In this document: positions 35,801 through 43,856 of the stretch, in pieces | Position numbering within the stretch: position 1 is the first letter of the stretch | Layout: every line of letters begins with the position of its first letter | NCBI RefSeq assembly: GCF_002209355.2 | Contig: NZ_CP106855.1 | Location: forward strand, 434,001-498,000 | Length of the DNA stretch: 64,000 nt | Direction of reading: 5' to 3' | From: Bdellovibrio sp. SKB1291214 | GTDB taxonomy: Bacteria > Bdellovibrionota > Bdellovibrionia > Bdellovibrionales > Bdellovibrionaceae | Program-made: the position numbers and the translations under genes | Notes under the pieces: generated by a model | Seen by the model: the letters and a program-made list of their open reading frames with translations, nothing else | Told to the model about the DNA's origin: nothing | The model's database searches: none

Positions 35801-37642
35801 GGCGGCAATGCTGCAAGTCACCTGGGTCACTTTTTCCATGAATATATGAATATTCAAGATCAAGCCCGCGTGAAGCTTGAGCTTAACAGCTTGAATCCCA
35901 AAGATCCCGTGGCGCAATCGGAAGTACGTATCTATCGCGAAGACAATTCTTTGCGATGGGTTCGTTGGTTCCACCGCGGTATCTTCAATGCTGACGATGA
36001 ACTTAAAGAAATTCAAAGCGTCGGCTTTGATGTGACAGACTACCGTGTTCGCGCTGACCGTTTCTTAGAAAACGAGTCCGTCTTCACAACTATCTTTAGT
36101 AATACCTCCGAAGTCATCTTGATCCTTCGCCGCGTGGCCGGGGATTATCAAATTGAATATCTAAATAATGCGGCATCGAAGCTCTTGGAAAAACGCCAAG
36201 GGGAACTTGTCGGCAAGAAATTGCGTGAAGTACGTACAGCAGAACGCGCGTTTGAGTTGATCCAACGCTTTAATGAAGTTCTGGATAAAAAGACATCTTT
36301 CAGTCTGGATGAGCACTGGAATATTCCAGGTGTCAATGTTCACATGTCTAGCACGCTGTTACCTGTACCGGATGCCAATGGCGAACTGACTCGGGTGGCG
36401 ATGATCAGTAAAGATGTCTCCGCTTACAAATCGATCGAAATGGATTTGCGAGCAGCCAAAGAAATTGCCGAAGAAGCGAATATTACAAAAAGTAACTTCC
36501 TGGCTTCTATGAGCCACGAACTGCGCACACCACTGAACGTGGTTTTAGGGATGTCGCACCTTTTACAGGAAACTTCCCTCAATCAAGAGCAAGCTTCGTA
36601 TGTTTCAAGTATTGACCGATCCAGCAAAGCACTGCTTTCCCTGATCGAAGATATTTTAGATATCACCAAAATCGAATCCGGAAAAATCACGCTGACTCAT
36701 CAAGCATTTAATCTTTCGACATTAGTTTCTGATGCTGCTTCTATGTTTGAAATTCAGTGCCAAAGCAAAGGGGTCCAGCTTAAAACCACCATCGATAAAC
36801 AGGCAGACTGCACTGTTATCGGCGATCCGGGGCGTCTGCGTCAGATCATTGTCAACCTTTTAGGGAATGCGCTAAAGTTTACCGATCGCGGTCATATCAC
36901 TTTACGATTAATTGTTCGTCCAAGTGAAAATGCCGGCGAAATTCGCGTGCGATGTATCGTCGAAGACACCGGAATAGGTATCGCCAAAGAACATCATTCA
37001 AAAATCTTTCAGCGATTCTCTCAGGTTGAGTCTGGACATTCGCGCCGTTACGGCGGTTCGGGCTTGGGCTTGGTCATTTCACGCCAAATCGCGACTCTTA
37101 TGAATGGGGATATGGGTTTTAGCAGTGAACCTGGTAAAGGCAGTATCTTCTGGTTTGAAGCCGCCTTGCAAATCGGTACTCGCAAACAAGTTGAAGAAGA
37201 AACAGAACGCCAACGTTTTATCAACCAACCACCGAATATCGAAGTTAAAGGTTTAAAAATCCTTGCGATCGATGACAATGAGGAAAATCTTTATATCATC
37301 GATCTATTCTTAAAACGTTTAGGCCACATCCCGACCAAAGTTGCTTCCGGTAAAGAAGCCCTGGCACTGATCGAAAAGGAAAAATTTGATATTGTTCTCA
37401 TGGACATTCAAATGCCGGAACTTGATGGTTATACTCTGACCAAAAAAATCCGCGCCCTTGACGGCGAGAAATCGGAAGTCGTGATTATCGCTTTAACGGC
37501 GAATGCTATGTCCGGAGACGCGGAACGATGCAAAGAAGCTGGAATGAATGATTACATAACCAAGCCAGTGCGCATTGATATTCTAAAAAACACTATTGCC
37601 CATTGGGCGCCAAGTTTAAAAGGAATCGAAAATGAACAATAA
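32816..37642 (+). CDS. CheB-CheR-PAS-histidine kinase-receiver fusion protein
   Basis: 1608 residues, GTG start after GGGAG. Domains in order: CheB methylesterase (about 12-190) with catalytic Ser19 in GASAGG, His46 and Asp138 in GTGSDG; CheR methyltransferase (about 205-475) with SAM loop GCATGEEAYS near 308 and SCRNVLIYF; a PAS-like region; a heptad coiled coil (NEELSSANEELQSANEELET, about 650-710); three to four PAS domains (730-1215); HisKA with His1234 in SHELRTPLN; HATPase with NLLGNALKF, DTGIGI and GGSGLGL; receiver with Asp1530 in LMDIQMP. All key residues are intact. No chemoreceptor gene is near. The stop overlaps the phytochrome gene by 11 bases, so kinase and photoreceptor are translated together. 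Confidence 0.95.
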   Translation: MPHRDLQTTSDWIIGVGASAGGLEAISAFVSKFTTEFQGSIVVAQHLAPHSKSMLTELIAKQATLPVLEARDGEKLASSTIYIVPPNYDVAISNRTIHLLPVDSHTRPKPSVDDFFLSLAKNHAPKIVGVILSGTGSDGSVGVRAIHDAGGITIAQSGDSAKYDGMPQSAVETSCIDSILNPEEMSQQIQEYITRQSQPARSNFSAEILRECLKFIQEKTGSDFSLYRPTTVVRRLQKRMGFLKIDHIEDYLKYLKDSSNEAHLLSQDLLISVTSFFRDRDAFDTLKKTLTELIYSKRMPSEIRMWVAGCATGEEAYSIAMLMSDLLDRLDKNFPVKIFATDLDYEALLEARNGVYKKSEVANIPSEYLHRYFIPRDGEKFEVSKKLREMVLFARQDMIHNPPFVKLDFISCRNVLIYFEPELQKKVLDIFHYALGPSGILFLGKSESLSSAATLFETLDKKSKVFRKLNVPSIIHSTRNQTGNSMSYSDIVTVKKRPSDATLLEKGMLRLLRDYHHCAVITDIDTNIIQVIGDVSHFVGFSSTSSDFRLVNLLPREVSLELPILIRKCRGNEGVHRSQIYKDKNNKKSAMRMVARALTTGSDAEYFLIDFENIKQRKTAEREVQGPVTSVDAQKILEIEQELYSTREHLQTVIEELGVANEEMQALNEELSSANEELQSANEELETTNEELQSSNEELVTVNDEIIGKSHELKELNINLLNVQESIGSGLIVVDEKRRILRFNKPSQSIFRISLADIGKDVTTLSTNLELPNFKDLIDETISKQKSSESFCESYDKIYQLRCQPFLDEVQNVLGAILLFVDTTELVRTSEKLEVREQQIRSIVEGFSNPITVKDHFGKYILVNQAFRDFFGLKDTDVAGKSDRELFSESTAISLRDTDLEVILTGQAIKKEEIFSHNGKESVFLVNRFPLFDRNRPYAVCMIATDVTIQKNAQHELRESESRYKAIIEDQAVLVCRHSPNGRLLFVNTVFANQFGGNAASHLGHFFHEYMNIQDQARVKLELNSLNPKDPVAQSEVRIYREDNSLRWVRWFHRGIFNADDELKEIQSVGFDVTDYRVRADRFLENESVFTTIFSNTSEVILILRRVAGDYQIEYLNNAASKLLEKRQGELVGKKLREVRTAERAFELIQRFNEVLDKKTSFSLDEHWNIPGVNVHMSSTLLPVPDANGELTRVAMISKDVSAYKSIEMDLRAAKEIAEEANITKSNFLASMSHELRTPLNVVLGMSHLLQETSLNQEQASYVSSIDRSSKALLSLIEDILDITKIESGKITLTHQAFNLSTLVSDAASMFEIQCQSKGVQLKTTIDKQADCTVIGDPGRLRQIIVNLLGNALKFTDRGHITLRLIVRPSENAGEIRVRCIVEDTGIGIAKEHHSKIFQRFSQVESGHSRRYGGSGLGLVISRQIATLMNGDMGFSSEPGKGSIFWFEAALQIGTRKQVEEETERQRFINQPPNIEVKGLKILAIDDNEENLYIIDLFLKRLGHIPTKVASGKEALALIEKEKFDIVLMDIQMPELDGYTLTKKIRALDGEKSEVVIIALTANAMSGDAERCKEAGMNDYITKPVRIDILKNTIAHWAPSLKGIENEQ

Positions 37643-39200
37643 TCCTGAACTAAGCCTGATTTTAGGCGACTTGGCCGAGTGTAATAACGAAGCGATTCAT
37701 CTTTCCGGAGCCGTGCAAAGTCATGGCTGTGCTATTTTCTTTACTTGGCCAGACAGACGAATTGTCGCTCATTCCGCCAATTGTGCTTCCAAATTAAAGA
37801 TTCCCACCAACCAGCTGGAACAGGGTCATTTGGGATTTTTGTTTGATACCAGCATCCTTATTAAAATCGAAAATTTGATTCGAAAGGGAAACCTGGGTGC
37901 GGGACGCTATTTCACTTGCGAATTGGACGGAATAAAAACAGACGCTTATTTGTATGAAACATACGGCGTCTATTGTGTGGAGCTTGAGCCAGGACAAGTA
38001 ACATCCGTCGATGAAGAGCCCTTTCAAGCTGAATTCATTTTACAGCAGTTCATGTCAGAACTAAAAGACACCCGCGAGATCAAAGAGGCCGCCAACATCA
38101 CCTGCAAGTATGTTCGCAAAGCCACCAATATTGATCGTGCGATGATGTATAAGTTCATCCCTCCAGCTTGGCATGGAGAGGTTGTGGGCGAAGATCGTGT
38201 GCTTGGTGCTCATTCATTCATGAACCACCGTTTTCCTTCCTCCGATATACCAAAACCAGCCCGCGACCTTTACCTGAGAAATAAAGTGCGCTTAATCAGC
38301 GATTCTCAAGCCGATATCTCGCCTATTATTCCCAATTTAAATCCGATGACTCGCACAAAATGGAACTTATCGGATTCTCGTCTACGTTCCGTGGCTCCCA
38401 TTCATTTAGAATATTTGCGAAATATGGGTGTCAGGGGCTCAATGTCGTTTGCCGTTATTGTTAAAGGTGAGCTGTGGGGTTTGATCGCATGCCATCACAT
38501 GTCCCCTTTTAATCTGTCACACGAAATTCGCGCGATCTGTGCGGTGATGGCTGATGCTTTCGCGGCCCATGCTTCATTGATTGAACTTTTCGAAGGACAG
38601 ACTGTTAAATCTGTTTTCGATGCGAAATTGCGAAAAATCGTAGAGTCTGTGATTTCGGTGAAAGATCCTGTGGATGCTTTATTCCGTCAACATTCCTATT
38701 TAATGGATATGTTTTCGGCAACCGGTTTAGCTTTGTGTGGTAACAAGCGAGTCGATATCGCTGGCATCACTCCCCCAAGTGCGATGCTAAAAAATCTAGC
38801 CTCCGGCCTGCGTGAGCTTTTAGAGAAATCTGAAAAGCCCTATATCGCCACTGCCAATTTAGCGGAAATGCTTCCAGCCTTTGACAAAATTCGCGAAATC
38901 GCCTGCGGGATTCTTTGCGTCCCATTGAATGATGAAGACAACTCTTTGTTAATTTTATTCCGTCCCGAGCTGATAAAAGTCATTACATGGGGAGGAGATC
39001 CAAATAAGAATCTAGAGAAGAAGAATTTCTCTGGACGTATTAACCCTCGCAATTCATTTTCATCTTGGGAAGAAGTCATCCGAAATAGCAGTAAGGGTTG
39101 GGCTCCCTACAAAATTGATGGTTTAATGTTTTTGAAACAGGTCGTGGTCGACACTGTCGCGCAAAAAAACTTCCTGATTTCTCAACTGACCGCAAAATAA
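37632..39200 (+). CDS. bphP: Bacteriophytochrome photosensory core (PAS-GAF-PHY) without output domain
   Basis: 522-residue red/far-red photoreceptor. PAS: AECNNEAIHLSGAVQSHG, with Cys17 at the bilin-attachment position of bacteriophytochromes. GAF: DRAMMYKFIPPAWHGEVVGE, then FPSSDIPKPARDLYL with the conserved DIP Asp, SVAPIHLEYLRNMGV with the chromophore His, and LIACHH. PHY: INPRNSFSSWEEVIR contains the tongue motif PRxSF. The chain stops after PHY; there is no histidine kinase, GGDEF or other output. It overlaps the upstream hybrid kinase by 11 bases and is followed by heme oxygenase, which makes its biliverdin. Signal transfer to the neighbouring kinase through protein contact is inferred. 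Confidence 0.93.
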   Translation: MNNNPELSLILGDLAECNNEAIHLSGAVQSHGCAIFFTWPDRRIVAHSANCASKLKIPTNQLEQGHLGFLFDTSILIKIENLIRKGNLGAGRYFTCELDGIKTDAYLYETYGVYCVELEPGQVTSVDEEPFQAEFILQQFMSELKDTREIKEAANITCKYVRKATNIDRAMMYKFIPPAWHGEVVGEDRVLGAHSFMNHRFPSSDIPKPARDLYLRNKVRLISDSQADISPIIPNLNPMTRTKWNLSDSRLRSVAPIHLEYLRNMGVRGSMSFAVIVKGELWGLIACHHMSPFNLSHEIRAICAVMADAFAAHASLIELFEGQTVKSVFDAKLRKIVESVISVKDPVDALFRQHSYLMDMFSATGLALCGNKRVDIAGITPPSAMLKNLASGLRELLEKSEKPYIATANLAEMLPAFDKIREIACGILCVPLNDEDNSLLILFRPELIKVITWGGDPNKNLEKKNFSGRINPRNSFSSWEEVIRNSSKGWAPYKIDGLMFLKQVVVDTVAQKNFLISQLTAK

Positions 39201-39210
39201 GGAGCCAAGG

Positions 39211-39780
39211 ATGGAACACAAACCCGCTGTGATGATGACTTTGAAAGAATCCACAATGGATTTACATAAAGAAATCGAACAATACATGCCGGTGTTCCGT
39301 TCTGACTTTGACGTTTCAAAATACCAGGACCTTCTTGGAAAAATGTATAACTTCTATTCTGCCTTCGAGAACAATTTAAAAAGCTCCTTAGACTCTCAGG
39401 GCGTCTCCGAATTTTATCAAGACCGCTTCAAAACACCTCGTATCGAGGCTGATTTGCAATCACTTGATGCGAAGCCTTTGGTTAAACCCGTGACGGACCT
39501 ACCTTCCATCGACAGCCTTCCCGCGATTGCAGGGGCTTTATATGTGATCGAGGGCTCTTCGTTAGGTGGCCAGGTTATTTCGAAACATCTGCATGAAAAT
39601 TTAAAGTTAGAACCCGAGCAAATTCGGTTTTTCGGGGGCTATGGTCCGCAGACAGGCAAACGCTGGCAAGAGTTTCAAAAATGGATGGGCACTTTGGATT
39701 TCAATGAAGAGGACACCCAGGTGGCTGTTGCTTCTGCCAGAGACACCTTTAGGTCCATGTTGAATTGCCTAAAAAACTAA
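39211..39780 (+). CDS. bphO: Heme oxygenase (biliverdin-producing, phytochrome-linked)
   Basis: 189-residue HemO/BphO-type enzyme that opens heme to biliverdin, CO and iron. Proximal His19 in MDLHKEIEQYM; distal helix glycines in YVIEGSSLGGQVISKHL; FFGGYGPQTGKRW near the C-terminus. AAGGAG precedes ATG 39211, 10 bases after the phytochrome stop. Its place in the operon says the product is chromophore, not only iron release. A small G+C hairpin (about 39785-39808) follows without a clear T run. Confidence 0.94.
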   Translation: MEHKPAVMMTLKESTMDLHKEIEQYMPVFRSDFDVSKYQDLLGKMYNFYSAFENNLKSSLDSQGVSEFYQDRFKTPRIEADLQSLDAKPLVKPVTDLPSIDSLPAIAGALYVIEGSSLGGQVISKHLHENLKLEPEQIRFFGGYGPQTGKRWQEFQKWMGTLDFNEEDTQVAVASARDTFRSMLNCLKN

Positions 39781-39946
39781 GTTTCCAGCGGCTTTTAAAC
39801 AGAGACCGCTGATGTTTCGTTAAAGTGTTTCGTTTTGAGACTCAATTTTTTCTTTTTCGTCTAAGTTTTCCGCAAATTCGCCTTTGGTCCAGGACATTTT
39901 CAGCCGATAGGTCTAGTAGCTGTTAGTAATGGGTAAGGAACTTAAG

Positions 39947-40144
39947 ATGATCAAATCAATCGCTCTTGGACTTGTAGGTTTGTCGGTGATGGCTCAACTT
40001 CTCTCTTTCGCACCGATTTCTTCAACAGAATTGAAAATTGAAGCGTCTCCTAAGACCGCCTTCAAAACTGAAGGGGCATGCATGTCGCGCATTCTGGATA
40101 AGGCTCCAAGAATGGCTGCCAAAGAGATTTGCCGACTTGGTTAA
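39947..40144 (+). CDS. Small exported protein of unknown function
   Basis: 65 residues from ATG 39947 (AAGGAAC upstream). Signal peptide IKSIALGLVGLSVMAQLLSF then a short basic mature part with two Cys (GACMSRILDKAPRMAAKEIC) that may form a disulfide. Not recognised. Monocistronic, closed by a strong terminator. Confidence 0.65.
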   Translation: MIKSIALGLVGLSVMAQLLSFAPISSTELKIEASPKTAFKTEGACMSRILDKAPRMAAKEICRLG

Positions 40145-40175
40145 ATGTTTCCGCTCTCGCAAATACTTAGAAATA

Positions 40176-40203
40176 AAAAGGGACCACTAGGGTCCCTTTT
40201 TTA
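40176..40203. terminator. Bidirectional terminator
   Basis: AAAAGGGACC / GGTCCCTTTT with loop ACTAG; T run continues to 40202 and overlaps the stop codon of the convergent GST gene. Confidence 0.92.
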
Positions 40204-40872
40204 TTTAAACTCAATCGGTTTGGCTTTTTCGGATTTAGCGTCTTCCACCCAAAACTGAACACCGTGATGGTCTTCAATATTTTTCATGTATTGCTTAACC
40301 ATGCGGTCACTGATTTTAATTCCGTAGTGTTTGAAACGGAATACAACCGGCGCAAAGAAAGCATCTGCGATACAAAAATCACCGAACAAAAAGGGACCTT
40401 CACTGACCTTCAAGGCATCCTTCCACATTTTTAGAATGCGCTCAATTTCGTAAGCCGTTGCTTCCGTTAAATGCTTAATGGGTTCCGTGCGTTTCAGATC
40501 CATGCTTAAATTCGTGCGTAAATGAGGGAAGCCTGAGTGCATTTCAGCCGCATAGCTTCTGGCCAAAGCTCTTGTCCCAGCATCTTCCGGCCATAATTTT
40601 GCTTCAGGAGAAAGTTCATTCAAGTATTCTGCGATCGCCAACGAATCCCAGATAACGCGTTTACCTTGCTTTAGAACGGGCACTTTTCCTGAATCAGTGT
40701 ACTTAGCAATCTGAGCTGCCGTTTTTTTATCATCAAGTTTGATATTGATTTCTTTAAACGGAAGACCTGATTGCACTGCTACTAACCATGCTCTCATGGA
40801 CCATGAAGAATAGGTTTTATCGCCAATCACTAGATCGAAATATGGTTTGTCGCTGTGTACGTGAAACGCCAT
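40201..40872 (-). CDS. Glutathione S-transferase family protein
   Basis: 223 residues. Thioredoxin-like N-domain beginning DLVIGDKTYSSWSMRAWL, with the SSWS-type active-site serine region of zeta-like bacterial GSTs, the cis-Pro segment GKVPVLKQG and glutathione-gripping WDSLAIAEYLNE. The all-helical C-domain includes FLFGDFCIADAFFAPVVFRF (N-capping box region). It conjugates or isomerises using GSH; the substrate is unknown. Stand-alone gene. Confidence 0.93.
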   Translation of the reverse strand: MAFHVHSDKPYFDLVIGDKTYSSWSMRAWLVAVQSGLPFKEINIKLDDKKTAAQIAKYTDSGKVPVLKQGKRVIWDSLAIAEYLNELSPEAKLWPEDAGTRALARSYAAEMHSGFPHLRTNLSMDLKRTEPIKHLTEATAYEIERILKMWKDALKVSEGPFLFGDFCIADAFFAPVVFRFKHYGIKISDRMVKQYMKNIEDHHGVQFWVEDAKSEKAKPIEFK

Positions 40873-40975
40873 CGGAAACTCCTCTTGATACGAAAAGGTT
40901 TTCCAACGTCTGGTTGAAAAAGTACATCAATTTGGAGAAGCCCCGATGATTTTGTTATGCGTTACCGTAATTTTT

Positions 40976-41989
40976 TTAAGGAAGTCCCCCGCCTCCCGCT
41001 GAGCCATAGATCTGCCCCGTTGCATAGCTCGCATCGCTTGCTGCAAGTTGAACATAAATCGAGGCAAGTTCGGCGGGTTGACCGGGTCGACCCATGGGAC
41101 TGTCTTCCCCGAATTTCTTTAGTTTTTCTTGTGTTGCTCCACCACTGACTTGCAAGGGCGTCCATATCGGACCCGGGGCGATACCATTCACGCGAATTCC
41201 TTTGGGAGCCAGTTGTTTTGCGAGAGAACGCACATAACTCGTCGTCGCAGCTTTAGTTTGAGCATAGTCATATAGTTCTGCAGAGGGATCTGTTGCCTGC
41301 ACAGAACTCGTACCGATGATACATGAGCCTGGCTTTAAATGCGGTAACGCCGCTTTAATAGTCCAAAACGGAGCATAAATATTCGTCTTCATTGTCGCAT
41401 CGAAATCTTCGGTGCTTACATCCATAATCGAAGCTCGTGTTTGCTGTCTGGCTGCATTGTTCACTAGTATGTCCAGACCACCTAATGCTTGAACCGCTGT
41501 ATCCACCAACTGTTTACAAAATGCTTCACTACGAAGGTCACCGGGAATTGCCACCGCCGTTCTTCCCTCAGCTTTTATCAACGCGATAACTTCTTTAGCG
41601 TCGGATTCCTCGGCCGGCAAATAGTTAATAGCTACATCAGCACCTTCTCTGGCATACGCAATGGCACACGCGCGTCCCATACCGGAGTCCCCTCCGGTAA
41701 TTAATGCTTTTCTTCCCGCAAGTCTTCCCGATCCAACGTACGATTTTTCACCATGATCTGGTGGCGGATTCATTTTACTTGCAAGACCCGGCCAAGGTTG
41801 TGACTGGGATTTAAACGGAGGTTTTGGATATTTTTTCGTTGGGTCTTGCAGAGGTTGTGCAGACCTTTTTACTTTCATTTCTTTTTTTTCGTCAGCCGCA
41901 TAGACATTGAGCGGACTGATTGCCGCAGCGACAACACCCGCCCCCAAACTTCCAATCAATTGGCGACGACTCAAATCTTTCTTTTCCAT
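40976..41989 (-). CDS. Tat-exported SDR oxidoreductase, YghA-like
   Basis: 337 residues. A twin-arginine leader (LSRRQLIGSLGAGVVAAAIS ... VYAAD) precedes a complete short-chain dehydrogenase. After a proline-rich linker come PPPDHGEKSYVGSGRLAGRK, the cofactor motif TGGDSGMG, NNAARQQ, the catalytic Ser and YDYAQTKAA (Tyr-x3-Lys), then GIRVNGIAPGPIWTPLQVSG. Body sequence follows E. coli YghA closely. Export would place an NAD(P)-dependent enzyme in the periplasm, folded with its cofactor. GGGxxxP C-terminus is typical. It stands alone; 193 bases separate it from the divergent low-complexity gene. Confidence 0.92.
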   Translation of the reverse strand: MEKKDLSRRQLIGSLGAGVVAAAISPLNVYAADEKKEMKVKRSAQPLQDPTKKYPKPPFKSQSQPWPGLASKMNPPPDHGEKSYVGSGRLAGRKALITGGDSGMGRACAIAYAREGADVAINYLPAEESDAKEVIALIKAEGRTAVAIPGDLRSEAFCKQLVDTAVQALGGLDILVNNAARQQTRASIMDVSTEDFDATMKTNIYAPFWTIKAALPHLKPGSCIIGTSSVQATDPSAELYDYAQTKAATTSYVRSLAKQLAPKGIRVNGIAPGPIWTPLQVSGGATQEKLKKFGEDSPMGRPGQPAELASIYVQLAASDASYATGQIYGSAGGGGLP

Positions 41990-42182
41990 TAATGTTATTC
42001 CTTTCGTAAAAAGAAATACTGTAGCTTGCGAGCTTCAAAGAGGGATCATGTAATTAAGCAAGTCTGGCTTTTGCGAAATCCCAACAGGGCCTCTGTTTAT
42101 TGAAACAAATCTTGAATGTGGACTTTCGCATTTCGTAGGCGCGTGTCTGAATGTCTCAGTAAATAAAACCAAGGAGGATAAA

Positions 42183-42923
42183 ATGACATCTCGTTCATCT
42201 TACAGCAGAGATCGCGGCGATCGCATGGATCGCAATCAACGCCAAGGGCGTATGAATGAATTTAACTATGAAAATCGCGGTAGTTCACAATTCGACTCCC
42301 GTCGCGAACCATCTGATTACTACAGCGGTCGCGGGGCCTATGGGCAAGATCGTTATGAAAACGCGTCTCGCAACCAATATGATCGCTATAACCGAGATCA
42401 TGAGCACAGATATTTTGACGAGGACTATGAAGGCAATCGCGGCTTTCAGGGTAACTACGATTCCCATGCAGATCGCGATAGTTATGGCCAACAAAGCCAG
42501 AGCCGTCGCCCCTACGACCAAGAATATCGCGCGTACGAGCGTAATCAGCCGTCACAAAGAATGGGCCGTAGTTGGGAAAGTGATTCTAATGACTACTATA
42601 CGGAGCGTGGCGACCGTCAAAATCATGGTCAAGACTACGGGCAAAACTATCAGCAAAATTATGGTCAAGGTTATGGAAACCAAGGTTACGGTGGCCAAGG
42701 GACTGGCAGTCAACGATACGACAGTCAAGGATATGGCGGGCAAAGTTATGGTAGCCAAGGGAACCGCCAAAATTATGGGGGACGCTCTAATCAGAACTAT
42801 GATCAAGGTGGTTATCGCCAAGAATATTCTGCCAACACCAATATGAATAACGATAACTGGCAAGATCAGTCTTATCGGGAATCAGCTCGCCGCAGAGGTG
42901 GCAGACTCAACAATCAGTATTAA
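42183..42923 (+). CDS. Low-complexity Y/G/Q/R/N/D-rich protein (prion-like)
   Basis: 246 residues, almost wholly low-complexity. Residues 1-140 alternate Arg/Asp/Tyr/Asn (SRDRGDRMDRNQRQGR, ENRGSSQF), and 145-215 are built of GYG/SYG/NYG-Q units (GQNYQQNYGQGYGNQGYGGQ), ending in RRRGGR. No signal peptide, Cys or hydrophobic core. Composition resembles the FUS/TAF15-type prion-like and RGG domains that condense with RNA, which is rare in bacteria. AAGGAGG lies 6 bases before ATG 42183, a strong site suggesting high expression. The MBL-fold gene follows 21 bases later. Function unknown; could be a stress or spreading-type disordered protein. Confidence 0.8.
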   Translation: MTSRSSYSRDRGDRMDRNQRQGRMNEFNYENRGSSQFDSRREPSDYYSGRGAYGQDRYENASRNQYDRYNRDHEHRYFDEDYEGNRGFQGNYDSHADRDSYGQQSQSRRPYDQEYRAYERNQPSQRMGRSWESDSNDYYTERGDRQNHGQDYGQNYQQNYGQGYGNQGYGGQGTGSQRYDSQGYGGQSYGSQGNRQNYGGRSNQNYDQGGYRQEYSANTNMNNDNWQDQSYRESARRRGGRLNNQY

Positions 42924-42944
42924 AAAAAACGACAGAGGGCCGGT

Positions 42945-43856
42945 ATGAAAATTCACCACTTGAACTGTATTTCTTCGTGCCCTCTGGGGGGACATCTCAT
43001 GGACGGGATTTCCCCCTCGTCTTTTCAACGAGGACATCTTTGTAATCATTGTTTACTCCTAGAGACAAACAATTCGTTGGTCCTCGTCGACACTGGATTT
43101 GGCACAAGGGATGTGCAAGATCCAGGGTCGCGCCTTAGTTCTTTTTTCCTGCAAATGTTAGCGCCGGAATTCAAAGGCGAATTGACCGCTATTCGCCAAA
43201 TAGAAAGTTTGGGATTTGATCCCCGCGATGTTCAGGACATTATTTTAACTCATTTGGATTTCGATCATGCGGGTGGGCTCGATGACTTCCCTCAAGCCCG
43301 AGTGCATATGCTGGACGCCGAAAAGCGCAGCGCCGAAATGCAAGAAACATGGTTAGATCGTCAAAGGTATCGGCCTCAACAGTGGAATTATAAACAAAAT
43401 TGGAAAACTCACCCCAGCACTCATGGGGAAAGTTGGTTTGGATTTAAAAAGGTCACTCCTCTGCCCGAACTTCAAGATCAAATTGCGTTGGTTCCGTTAG
43501 CGGGACACACTCTCGGGCATGCGGGTGTTGCCATTAATACTGGAGGACAGTGGCTCCTCAACGCGGGTGATGCCTATTTCTATAAAGACGAAATGAACTA
43601 CGAGAACCCAAATTGCACGCCGGGCCTAGAATTTTACCAGACACTGATGGAAAAAGACCGGGGTCAAAGAAAAGACAATCAACGCAGGCTTCGCGAGATC
43701 AAAAAACATCACGGCACAGAAGTGGAAATATTTTGTTCTCATGATAACAGAGAGCTTGAAGAGCTTAAAACTTTAGAGCGCACGCCCTACCCACTTAACA
43801 CAGGACAAGGCAAGACGGCGCAAGAATTAAATTCAGAATCGAACCATCATCGCTAA
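42945..43856 (+). CDS. MBL-fold metallo-hydrolase
   Basis: 303-residue cytosolic hydrolase. Metal-binding motif ILTHLDFDHAGGLDDF: the HxHxDH pattern has Asp in place of the second His, as in a widespread subgroup. Further ligands: LAGHTLGHAGVAI, LNAGDAYF and FCSHDN. It begins LNCISSCPLGGHLMDG and has CNHCLLLE. Substrate unknown; lactonase-like activity is possible. It follows the low-complexity gene by 21 bases and its last 24 bases overlap the convergent porin gene. Confidence 0.9.
   Translation: MKIHHLNCISSCPLGGHLMDGISPSSFQRGHLCNHCLLLETNNSLVLVDTGFGTRDVQDPGSRLSSFFLQMLAPEFKGELTAIRQIESLGFDPRDVQDIILTHLDFDHAGGLDDFPQARVHMLDAEKRSAEMQETWLDRQRYRPQQWNYKQNWKTHPSTHGESWFGFKKVTPLPELQDQIALVPLAGHTLGHAGVAINTGGQWLLNAGDAYFYKDEMNYENPNCTPGLEFYQTLMEKDRGQRKDNQRRLREIKKHHGTEVEIFCSHDNRELEELKTLERTPYPLNTGQGKTAQELNSESNHHR

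Noticed and set aside
42256-42846. 196-residue second-frame ORF within the low-complexity gene
   Set aside because: Created by the repetitive composition; it lacks a ribosome site, while the main frame has a very strong one.
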